DNA of 49,313 nucleotides from a virus. The position numbers and the translations under genes were made by a program. The stretch is from positions 1 through 49,313 of IMG/VR virus record IMGVR_UViG_3300001041_000026. The stretch is one strand, 5' to 3'. Positions 25,301 to 35,000 of the stretch are shown piece by piece (position 1 is the first letter of the stretch; every line of letters starts with the position of its first letter). The notes beneath the pieces are model-generated. The model had not been told where the DNA came from and made no database searches. It was given only the letters and a program-made list of their open reading frames with translations.

Positions 25301-28300
25301 CATGGCCTTTACCGTCCGTTACCTTGTAAGTGTCCCCTTCGATAGCATGAATACGCCCTTTTCTGAATCCTTTTTCTCCAGGATAAAGAACAGCGTTTCC
25401 TTCCTTCATGGCTACTTTGTTCTTAGTAGTCAGACCTCGATCTACAAGCTTTCCGCCTTTGAATAAGGCTTTGATAGGCTCTCCTGTTGCAGGATCCACC
25501 GCTCCCTTGGGGATGTCATTGGTGTCCATAAATCTGTAACTGTCATACTCTCCACCGACTACCCTAGGGGCACCTTTTCCATCATATTCAAGCTGAATGT
25601 GATGACCTAAGGAGTCACTAACATGAGTTCCAGAACCTGAATGAGCAGTAACCCATGCCCTATTACCTACGGCTCCTTGCATGACCTCATGCAAATCGCC
25701 AGCATTGGCGATAGGTTTTCTCTGTTTCAGAAGACGCGCCATGACTGGATCTGTGATCGTCCCCTTAGCATCTACCATAACCGTGTTTTGGGTTCCATCG
25801 GGCATGTCCTGTGCATACGTGTGACTTGTTACTTCACCTTTTTTATTCCGACTTTGATTAACAAGCTTGAAGTCCTTGTGAGCCATGCCCTCCTGAAGTC
25901 CTAGCTTGGTATTGGACCGTGCCTTAGCATATTCAGCTTCATCGATCTGCTTCATAAAGGGCTTATCACCCTCAGAGTTGGCTTTTTTAGCTAAGATGTC
26001 TTGAAGTCCTGAAGCATCAGCACCTGTGTACCCTAGAGCCTTCCCTAGACCACCCCATGTATTTAGGTCCTCGTGCTGACCCCCATCAGGGTCAAAGACT
26101 TCAGCAATCGTTGATCCGAACCTTGTATGAGCCCCACCCTGGCCCGCCTTAGTGACTTCGTTCTTAATCTTTAGTGCTATTGTCTTACCTGTAAGAGGAT
26201 TTCCTACCAGATACGTCCCATCAGGTAAAAGTTTTTTACTAGCCTCTTCTTTAGCCCTTGTAAGTTCGTTCTGACCTAGCAAGTCGACTATGGTATCTTC
26301 ATCAGCGCCTTTACGTACTTGGGCTAATAGGCCACTGTTACCTGTTTTACCAATCATCATCTTTGCATTTTTACCTGCCATAGATCCTGCCTTGGATAGG
26401 GCATCCATAGCCTCTTTTCGATCTGCTTCAGTATCTCCACTGTCACGGTACTTCTGTAGAGCTTCTTTAACTCCTTCTTTGCCCAGATAACGGTTACCTA
26501 GAAACTTTTTGCGCTCGTCCTCACTCATGCTCTCATAGGCTTTTTGCTCATCTTCTGTGAAGTTGGCATAGTCATGGTGCCCTTTGTGCTCGTGTTCTCT
26601 CAGGTAGGTCTTCCGTATGCCTAAGTCCTTATCCGTTTCGTCACCACGCCAGGACTTACGCATACCTTCCATGTCTTCTTTAAAGGCTTCGATACCCGCA
26701 TCCTTATGCCCAGTGTCTTGCTCATGGTGGAAGTCAATCTTATCTTCTGGAGCCCCTTGATTATGTTCCTCTCTATGAACTTCATTCGCTGAATCATAGA
26801 TGAGATTACCATCAGACGTGTTGACTAGGACCCGCTTACCGCCCCATGTAATCCATGCGCTGCCCGGGTTCTTCAGAAGGAGTTCTTCTGACCATGTATG
26901 CCCAGAACTCTTTTTCTTAGCCGATCCATGCTGGGCTTCAGAAAGGCTAGAGTACTTTTTTGCATTGGCTTTTACATAGTCACCCATCTTTTTATTGACT
27001 TCGTGTTGCTTACCTTTATGAGGAAACATGGACTTCTCTAAAGACGAGTTGAAGCTTTTATAAAGCTCATTATCTTCAGGTAAACCGAACTCCACAATTC
27101 GGGCATGGAGCTCTCCACCCTCGGTGTAGACTATCGATCCAATGTACTCTTGGGGTGCCATAGACTTCTGCAAGGAAAGAAGGTTATCTGCCGTGGCAAT
27201 TCTCGTTTGCTTGTATACTAAAATATCAGTGCCTATTCCCCATGAATTCAGGGACTTCACAAGATCATACTCATAGAGTGACTTCATAACGAGATTGAAT
27301 ACGAGAGACTTCATCATAGCAAGTTCTTTTAAGGCCGGGTGATTCTTTGTTCGAGCATCAGATAATTTAACCATAGCGCTTCTGTAATACTTATTAACCC
27401 AGTCCTTGGTTGCCTGCTTACCACCTTCGTACCCGCCCTGCCTGTTAATAGCTTCAGCTACTTCGTCAAGGGTCATATTTCCTTTGTTGATCTTAGCTGA
27501 GGGACTTCCAAACATAACCATGAAGACTAGTTTTTCTTTGCTGCTAAGGCCTATGTCCTGCAGAACTTTAGGGATCGCTGTCTTAAGCTCTTTTTGACGC
27601 TCCTTCTGCTCATACTGTTCATCAGGTGTCGCTTCTGTACTTTTTACATTAGCTGCAGCTGAACCTGCTGTCCCTTCTTCTCCATCAATGTCCTTATCTA
27701 AGGTACTGGTCTTCTGACGATCCCTATAGGCCTGCAGTGTCTTTAGACGCTCAACTGGATCTGTGATCCGTTTCTTGGTAGCTACCCATTGACCTGTCTT
27801 TTCATCATAGGTTGGATTGTCCATAATCGGTGCGCTTTTAAACTTAGCCGAAGTCTGTTGCAAATGATTTGCAAGTTCCTCCATCGATGGTGTATGGCCT
27901 AGGCTCTGGATTAGTTCTGCTTCCCCTTTATGCAGGTCTGCCAGTGCTCCCCTGATCTCATGAGGTGCCGGGACTTCATTCAGAAGAGCATACATATCCT
28001 TGTGAAGCTTCTGCTTCATACGGGATATGACATGGGCTCCAATATTAGTATCTTTACCAGGATTCTGACTTCCGCTCATGACCCGGTATAGAGTCTCATA
28101 CATAGATGCTCGGGCTGTTTGAAGAAGATCCCCATAATACCCCGTCTCTTGGTTGTGGACCTCTCCATCACCGCTCGGTCCAACGTCCTCAATTCGGTTA
28201 ACTTGACTTAGGAGATTCATTCCCCGGGCCTTTCCCATCTGAAGGGTTGTGTGATAAGCTAATCGGTCATTTTGAGTAGTCATATCCCCAGCGATTCTGC

Positions 28301-28979
28301 GAATATCAGCCTCTGATCGTTTACCTGGCTCTTTCTTCATAAGCGCCTTAGCTTCTTTTGAGTTCCACATCTCATCAAGCCTTGACGTAGCTTCAGGGTT
28401 ATTCTCTAAATCTTTGTAGTCCTCTGCATGAGAACTCTGCTCAGTATTTTTCATCTGGGATGACCTACCAGTCGTTCCCTGTTCAATGGGCTTCCGAAGT
28501 ATATCAGGGGCCGAAAGGTCACGCTCTTTCTTAGCTCTTCTATTTGCTTTGTTCTCGGCCGTGGCCTTCTGCTCCATTGCTTTTACCTTAGTGGATTGCT
28601 GCTTTTTGCCACTGGTCAAAACTAGCTTAGGCTCTGTGGCTTTACCTGTACCATTAGCCCTATTCGCTGCTTTGGTTGTTTGACCCACTGCAGCAGAAGC
28701 CTTCCGCTTCTTGGTCTTAGCCTGGGCGTCCATGATCTTTTTGTGGTCATTGGCATGGATGACATTACTACGTTTAACTCTGCTTTTCTTGCCATCTGCA
28801 TGACGCACATGGTAATAGTCCCCGTCTACCTTCTCAACAGTGCCTGTTTTTCCAGTATGAGTAACGACACTTGAGCCACCTTTGATAGAGGAAAACTTTC
28901 CGAATTTATCCCGAGGGTGAATTTCCTCTCTCCATGATACTGTACCTATGGCTTTCTCTAAATCTATGTATAGATTCAT
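22341..28979 (-). CDS. Giant polyvalent protein: sigma-70-like region plus SNF2-family helicase (2212 aa)
   Basis: Order of parts: N-terminal tag LYIDLEKAIG (3-12) and EIHPRDKFGKF; a small beta-barrel (36-75); a basic linker; a sigma-70-like region at about 230-545, with a region 2-like helix pair (YYGDLLQTARASMYETL, then IGAHVISRMKQKLHKDM), a region 3-like GHTPSMEELANHL and a region 4-like IGLSSKEKLVFMVMFG plus MTLDEVAEAIN; a cluster of K-S/A tags at 556-656 (VMKSL, LVKSL, LQKSM, LYKSF, LEKSM); a long unassigned region; and a SNF2 helicase at about 1440-2130. Helicase motifs are GHGMGTGKT (1469-1477), DEIH (1609-1612), SGTP (1639-1642) and QFTARVRRS (2084-2092). The C-terminus ends in VAKAL. 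Likely packaged in the head and injected. A good terminator separates it from the 2488-aa gene upstream. Confidence 0.8.
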   Translation of the reverse strand: MNLYIDLEKAIGTVSWREEIHPRDKFGKFSSIKGGSSVVTHTGKTGTVEKVDGDYYHVRHADGKKSRVKRSNVIHANDHKKIMDAQAKTKKRKASAAVGQTTKAANRANGTGKATEPKLVLTSGKKQQSTKVKAMEQKATAENKANRRAKKERDLSAPDILRKPIEQGTTGRSSQMKNTEQSSHAEDYKDLENNPEATSRLDEMWNSKEAKALMKKEPGKRSEADIRRIAGDMTTQNDRLAYHTTLQMGKARGMNLLSQVNRIEDVGPSGDGEVHNQETGYYGDLLQTARASMYETLYRVMSGSQNPGKDTNIGAHVISRMKQKLHKDMYALLNEVPAPHEIRGALADLHKGEAELIQSLGHTPSMEELANHLQQTSAKFKSAPIMDNPTYDEKTGQWVATKKRITDPVERLKTLQAYRDRQKTSTLDKDIDGEEGTAGSAAANVKSTEATPDEQYEQKERQKELKTAIPKVLQDIGLSSKEKLVFMVMFGSPSAKINKGNMTLDEVAEAINRQGGYEGGKQATKDWVNKYYRSAMVKLSDARTKNHPALKELAMMKSLVFNLVMKSLYEYDLVKSLNSWGIGTDILVYKQTRIATADNLLSLQKSMAPQEYIGSIVYTEGGELHARIVEFGLPEDNELYKSFNSSLEKSMFPHKGKQHEVNKKMGDYVKANAKKYSSLSEAQHGSAKKKSSGHTWSEELLLKNPGSAWITWGGKRVLVNTSDGNLIYDSANEVHREEHNQGAPEDKIDFHHEQDTGHKDAGIEAFKEDMEGMRKSWRGDETDKDLGIRKTYLREHEHKGHHDYANFTEDEQKAYESMSEDERKKFLGNRYLGKEGVKEALQKYRDSGDTEADRKEAMDALSKAGSMAGKNAKMMIGKTGNSGLLAQVRKGADEDTIVDLLGQNELTRAKEEASKKLLPDGTYLVGNPLTGKTIALKIKNEVTKAGQGGAHTRFGSTIAEVFDPDGGQHEDLNTWGGLGKALGYTGADASGLQDILAKKANSEGDKPFMKQIDEAEYAKARSNTKLGLQEGMAHKDFKLVNQSRNKKGEVTSHTYAQDMPDGTQNTVMVDAKGTITDPVMARLLKQRKPIANAGDLHEVMQGAVGNRAWVTAHSGSGTHVSDSLGHHIQLEYDGKGAPRVVGGEYDSYRFMDTNDIPKGAVDPATGEPIKALFKGGKLVDRGLTTKNKVAMKEGNAVLYPGEKGFRKGRIHAIEGDTYKVTDGKGHVIGMFKKSELKQASEEGRTLSASGQSVVKTAKTGTHRMDTTSTFKADNPKDQKKVDKVKELFSQALQKAGINSAFDKDGVMNNQLELSDAMMKQLTKRLGRSKAGKELLKQFKSAYTKELEIHVPEAMRDQVSTYGVRVLSNGTAKISAGKFEELREALGGLSVSHDAREHLAEHFNRKDRKPKSPEELQKAYQPNASDSESAFGQAYQAQFKPGGRIMKQGLYSTQLAGVSHLVERGRGIVGHGMGTGKTITGVAAALHEKAKAISEGRKPGKTLVVSPAGIQSDWGKEIGGETNSRALYIGSEGNLRKKDSSGNWMKSEGGRHMFGQEGTEQEAVSSKHFVNNISSIGSEDHDFHIMSYDQFMKHRDVLSKSGLYDNIIVDEIHAFKNQGRQRGKSLAETTDSFKNVWGLSGTPMENDAREVHSLIDTVTGGRHELGTAKEFTDKFLMKDKNGKVIGVKPAMADKLGDIVANIVQFRGSEDVQYSDRSKIHFPHIIGSDAAQKENAPEDFMSNMADRNRDHKTTDYYGTKHSVFDFESGSHEVTGKNGETYTSQTTSPANLSPAQQKFYNDYHAVQKQYLPDAKLQEMVKASATGYDNTEKGETSKNYLTAMQKLQKHLNAPLASRMYVPGGGSALDSGDTDVQAVAEAGAKAKKVKSGGLKPYNPVTGEGHYKVDEHGNKRYFESDGEGSFKRNSDGSPKLLPPMHHNNPKAEYMKQRISTYLDSLATENEARAKAGKPELMPKVVVKSSYTTFGTDVADGVIRDLQREHPHLAYWADKLQKQGQSLAAGQFTGEAKDREETKTGFRGNKNSYAKDQGNMWATTVSPAGKEGVDFGNAHLMLMMDQDWNPQKMAQFTARVRRSDSATKGHEQVGRANSVRIESLHMPGTIEDFMFNAEDIKMGDIQRVTKATRDAEEVTKFGDSESKISSTKNFTRSQKRRAGAKPKGTTGDPGSAQRPKSNENPPTQVGRQVAKALKLVVIL
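27012..27314 (-). other. Cluster of putative prohead-protease sites in the 2212-aa protein
   Basis: Residues 556-656 contain six motifs of the type hydrophobic-x-K-[S/A]-hydrophobic (MMKSLV, VMKSL, LVKSL, LQKSM, LYKSF, LEKSM) within 100 residues. They lie exactly between the sigma-like region and the rest. Cleavage here would free a roughly 550-residue sigma-like fragment. Inference from motif sharing with scaffold and capsid proteins. Confidence 0.5.
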
Positions 28980-29004
28980 ATGAATCCCTCCTTCTGGACA
29001 AATA

Positions 29005-29044
29005 AAAATGGGGCTAAGCAGCCTAAGCCACTTAGCCCCATTTT
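29005..29044 (-). terminator. Intrinsic terminator between the two giant genes
   Basis: A 14-bp perfect stem (29005-29018 with 29031-29044) and 12-nt loop are followed on the minus strand by a T-run (ATTTTTATTTG). This is a good Rho-independent terminator, placed after the stop of the 2488-aa gene and just before the ribosome binding site of the 2212-aa gene. Readthrough must supply some of the latter unless a promoter exists nearby. Confidence 0.8.
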
Positions 29045-29084
29045 ACCAGACTTTAGGAATTAATTATACACAGACTTCCGAAGG

Positions 29085-32000
29085 CTATCTTTTACCATTG
29101 TATATGGAATCGTAACTTCTTCTGTAGCTACCCCATGCCTCTACTGACAAATGATCCGTAGATCCCTTAACTTCTTTTTTGACGTACTCATCAAACGTAG
29201 GCGCTGTCTTAGGAGATTCACCATGTTTTTCAATATGCTTCTGAATCATAGTATCAAGATTTTCCCTGTTGCGCTCTATTAACTCCTTAGCTATTTTTAC
29301 AGCTAAATTCTTACTACTGTTGCTCGTAATTTTAAGACCAGAGCGGGCTTCTGAAACTGCCCAGTCTCCTTCTCGCCCATGGATAAAAGCATGGATACCT
29401 TTTCCTACGTTCACTTTTTCCGCATTGTGCACGGGCGTATACTTAGCTTTACCGTTTTTACCCTTAGGTACAGCTATATGGTAGGGTGTTACTGGCTGCT
29501 CAGAACCGAATATGGTGCCAGCTTTACCTGGCTCTGCTGTTGCTGGACTTTCACCATGTTTGTCTATGTGCTTCTTTACCCCTTCAGCTAGTTTAGTAGG
29601 GCCTAACTTAGTCACGGCTTCCCGAGCTTTTACCATTGTTTCATCTTGAGTTTTACCATTAGCAAGCATAATACCTGAACGAACTTCTGTGATCACCCAA
29701 CCTCGACCCCCTGCTCCTTTGTGTATGAAAGCATGGACATCGCCACCTATATCAATCCGTTTACCATCTACAGGTACATAAGTTAACTTACCTGTTCTGT
29801 CTCCTACAGATTTATTTGACTTATAGTACTGGGCTATTTTTGGCTCTTCTTTGGGTTTATTAGCATCCATAAACTCCTTGAAAGCATCAGCCATAGAAGT
29901 AGTCTCTGCATGATGTTTGAGTATTAGTTTTTTATGCTCTTGATCTGACCATTCTTTCTGCTGTGCTAAGCTAGCACTACCTGCTAAGTGTTCCCTGTAT
30001 CGATCATGTATAACTCCTACGTATTCACCTTGTGCCCCTTTCATGTACCCCGTTTTAACCATCTTGTCATGAAAGTATTCATCAGGTGTCATCTCCCAAG
30101 GTTCTTTATTAGGCTCAGTACCTGCCATCAGAAGAGCCAAAGGGTCAAAGTCTGCAAAAGCTTTTTCGTCTGCAGCAACCTGCTCAGGAGTTCTGTTCTT
30201 CTTAGCTTCACGTGTTTCCTGATCTTTATACATCTGATCAGTGTTAGCTTTGATCGTCTCTAAGAATTCATCATGTTCCAGCTCTTTTTGAGCCTTAGCA
30301 TCACTCTTAGCCTTTTTCTCCTGTTTAGCAGCATCATTTATGGCTATGGCCTTAGCAGCGACGTCTTTAGCAAACTTCTTATCTTTCTTATAGGATTCGA
30401 CGGCCTTCTGAACATCCACCGCGCTATACTCTCGTCCTATAACTTGTTTACTACCTGTGACATCTAACTCATCCCGCCCTTGGGCACTAAAGCTATTTGA
30501 CGTTGTGCTGTGTTTCAGTGTATTCAGTACGGCTTCTCTATGACCTGCTGGTACACCGTACTCGCCCATAAGTTTTTTAGCATTGGTTGCGCTCAATCTA
30601 CTACCCATCTTAGCGTCCACTCCTTTTGTTTTGGAGGTTCCTTCCCCCTTAGCCTTATCATACACAGGCTTTTCAGATTTATGGACGCTAACTAATTCAG
30701 GGTAATCTTTGAGTACTTCAGGAGGAACTTCTTTTCCTTCCTCCAGTGCCCTTTTAACAAAGTTATAGTGCAGTTCTAGCTCACGCCTTAGCCCATTATT
30801 AGGTAATCTGTTCATCTTGGCTAGAGCATTAAGGGGCATTTCATCACTGCCTATAAAACCTTGATACTCTCTAGCAGTACTATAAAAGTCACCATAAGTT
30901 AGCTTGTGAGGGTCAGTTCCTAGCCTATCCTTGTATTCACTTACTTTTCGTGCATAGGCATTATACGTATCCTCTGAACTATGAATATCTCCTAGCTTAG
31001 CCCTTAATTTCTTCCCCTTAGCTAGTGCGGTCATACCCCTATCTAATTGCCCCACTTCTCTTTGTACTAATCCCTTAACTTCATTAGCCTTTGGTACAGC
31101 CTTCTTAGCCTCTTTATCAATGGTCTTCTGATGCCCTGCTAGATGCTCCTTAGTCGCCTTCTTTACACCTTTGACCCCGGGTACTGATCCCGCTAAGATC
31201 TTACCGTCTTTGATGTAGACGTGGTGGCCCATGAGTGTACGCCAGACACCACCTTCAGGAAGGTCTTTGTGTACTTTCTTAGCCTCTGAGCGGGTTATCG
31301 ACTTTTTTAAGTCAATGTAGAGTCCTTTCATTACTGGAGTCTTAGGAACTGGAATCACACCAAAGATGGAGCTAGCAGGTGTCTTCTCTAGAACTTCTAT
31401 TTCACCTAGCTCATTTTCTACTCCCCTGTATTCTACAACTAAAACATAGGCCATTGTCTCGTTGTATAGATCATAGTTACTTCTAGCATAACCTTCTGCT
31501 TGACTGAAGAGGGTACTGAAGCAGGTAACAACATTCTCTTGGTCTGCATCGTTTCCTTTACCCTTGGTCTGGATGTACCCAGACTTCTGAATGAAGTCAT
31601 ACTCTTTTTGGCCAATACCACGGAACATAATCCCCGATGCATTATCATAGGGAAAGGCGCTTAGCCCAGTGTCTACCTCTGGTAAGTAGACCAAGGACTT
31701 CTGAAGCTTATTGCTGTTAAGAGCGGTCTTATCACCATTAAGATATGATAGTACTTGTGCAAGGTTATGCTTATGGTTCTTCTCATCGGCAATAATCTCT
31801 ACAAGGATCTTCCGGATCCTAGGGTCTTTGATCTGCTTCAGGCGCTCGGAGTAATCAATAATGGCTTTCTTTTCACCGTCTAGGTCCGTGGTTTCGATGT
31901 CTGTCTTTAAAGATCTAGTTTTATACTTTTTGGGTTCAGCGTAGTCTTCCCTAAAGGATTTCCATAGCTCCGAGTACTCTTCAAAAAGCCTCTGCTTGTC

Positions 32001-35000
32001 GATGCCGTTGAATTCACCAATGATACATGGGCAGTGGGTATAGCCTTGTATTTTACTTGCCTCAAGCTTGTGATGGCCATCATGGACCTCATAGTTCCAG
32101 CCAATGATGATAGGGTCAATGTTTTCACCATTTTCCATCCGGGTTACATTGGATCTGACCTTATCGAAGTCAAGAGCTTTGTCTGTCTGAAAAGGGGTCT
32201 GCAAACGGTTGGTAGGGATATAAAGTATACCTTCTGTATTCGCTACGTTGTATGCACTTCGGGTAATAGGTATTACGGGTCTTTGTAGGTCACTTCGTCC
32301 AATAATGCCCTTCTGAAGATCGAAGGATAGGCCTTTCTGAATGGCTCCTGAGTTTCTAACGTTCTTCATAAGCTCATCAAATGCACCATTGATAGCATCA
32401 CGTTCTTTACCTTTTGGGTATGGTGTAGACTTTGTATCATACCAAGACCCATGCACTAGGTAATCGTTTTTGATCTTTCCTGTCCTCATCTTGCTCTCAA
32501 CATAGGTTTCAAAGGCCCGTGCAAAGAGTTCACAGTTACTAATCCAGTAATCAGTATCCCCGCCTACATTCTTAGAATCTGTGTAAAATTGGGACATACC
32601 ATTTGGTACGGGTATCTTGTCTAGTACTTCGCCTGTTAGTTTTTTATGGTGATAGGCCATTTCCTGAACCATAGCGTTCTTATCCGTGGTGTGTTTTCGT
32701 AAAATCTTTTTGATTTCTTTTTCTTTCTTAGCTTTATCATAATTATAGCGTTGTGCCCAGTCTTCTGTACTGGACAATGCCCTATCACGCGCAGAGTCTA
32801 GCTCTTTGCTGTATTTGAGTACAGCTCCTGCTATTCCTAAATCGGCTACTGCCTGTCTTCGCTTAGGATAATAGCTATAGTAATCATTGTCTTTATTGTC
32901 AACGTATTCAATCCCTGAGCCATCGCCTTTAAGAATAGCATCCATAAGGACTTCGTAAGACGCTTTGATTCGCTTATCCCCTACGTCTCCCATACCTTCA
33001 GAAGCTAGATTCGTTGAATTTCTGCCTGCGCTCTCCTGATAGAGAATATTATCCATGGCATGGCCCCACTCGTGGGCTAAGGACCCGGCCCCGCCTTCTT
33101 TAGTAATATTTATAGCCTTACTTAAAGCCTCATAGTGAGCTAAGGCTTTACCCTTACCCCGGGCACCAAAAGCCATAGATAACCTACCATTCATCGACAC
33201 ATCTTTGTCCTGAAGACCTAGAATATCCGCTAGGTCATGAAAGGCTTCAGCACACTTGACTAGGTGAAAGTTTCCGCTCTTATCGTCAACCCAGTTACCA
33301 AATTCTATCCCCTTAAAGCCGAAAGTTTTTACCATTTCTTCAGGTTTTTGAACCTTAGTATCACGTCCACCTGAGCGCTGAATCTTAGCAGGCATCATCT
33401 TTTCCCACTTAGTCTTAGTCTTCGCTCCTTTTTCCTCTTTATGTGCTTCCGAAGCTTCTTTTTGCTTAGAGATGTATTTATCCCATGTCATATTTTTACT
33501 AGCTACCGTCTGCATAGTCCGATCACGACTCTCGTAATTTGTAAAGAAGTTCGTTAACTTCTCTCCGAGCGGTGCATATGGGCTTTGTGCAGTTTTTTTA
33601 GCAAATTCAATGTCTCGCTTGACATCATTTACCCTATCCAGCTTTTTCTTCTTCCACTCATCACGCGTAAGTGTTACCCATTTTACATCTGATCCTGGTG
33701 TATAGACCCTTTCCTTTAGGTCATCTTCAGTTGGTTCTTTTTCATACTGTTTTTGGGCATATTCTAAGTAGCGTTGCTGGTCACCCATATTCTTAGGCGT
33801 TTCAGCCTTCATCCAGTCTCCTAGGTTACGAGTTGCTTTCTTAAACTCATCCCATGATGTAACAGGTTCTAGCTGCCGTTGTAGTTCTTTAATAGCATGT
33901 AGATATCCTGCCCTTGCTTCAGGGGTATCATCGCTAGGCTTAGGGGTTATACGATCATAAATAAGCTGTTTTGTGATAGCTACATTTATGTCCACGCCTC
34001 GTTTATAATCTGCTTCAAAGTCTACAGGCTTTAGAAGATTCTTCTTAACACACAACTTCTGCGCCTGTTCAGGAGACATCTTTTCCACATCCCCTAAGCT
34101 TTGCCCACTTAAGCTCTTCAGAAACGCATCAAAAACTGCGACATCTTTACGAGCTCCACCGATCTTAGCCCCCACATCGTAAGCTGTTTCATTGTTGGCT
34201 TGTTTTTCGGTTCGGATATCATTAACACCTTTGCGTTTAATAACCTTATCTGTCGCCCGTTTAGCTTCTGTAAGCTCAGAAGCTGCCTGAATAATCTTAT
34301 CTTGTTTATCGTTTTTAGAGTTTAAAATCTCTTTTGCTTTATCTTTAGGTTTAGTGGTAGGCTCAAGCATCTTCTTAGCTTCAGCCTGCTGCTCCTCAAG
34401 CGTTGCTTTCTTGCTCTTAGGCTTTGGTTTCTTAGCAAGCGCATCCACGGCTTCCTTTTGCTTTGCCATAAACTCAGGGGTTACCTTGGTTCGTTTTGTC
34501 GAGGATTCTTTATTGTTAACTTCTTTGAGTGTATCTTCAATAGCCTCTTTCCCCGTTTTAGTTGTAGGCTTCTTACCCTCTAGGCCTGCTGGATCTCTTC
34601 TTGCTTTAAGCTTCTTAAGCTTAGCAGCAGCCTTAGCTTCTTTGTCTATGGTTTCCTGATGTTCTGCTAAATGGGCCTTCGTTGCTTTCTTAGCACTCTT
34701 TACCCCCGGGATAGCCCCGGCCAATACCTTACCATTGAGGATGTAAATATGATGCCCATTCATCGAACGCCATACTCCTCCAGGTGGAAGTTCCTTGTGC
34801 AGAGCTTTTGCCTGCGTCTTGGTTACTTTGCCTGGTGCAAGGGCCTTCTGAAGATCAATATAGAGTCCTTTAACAAGGTTCATTATGCTTCTCTCAGCAT
34901 AGGAGCGAAAGGTCCAGTGCCCAGCATCAATATCCTGCCGGCTATTGGTATTAGGAACAATGACATCGTAGAGCTGGATACCTAGAGTTTTAGAGGCATC

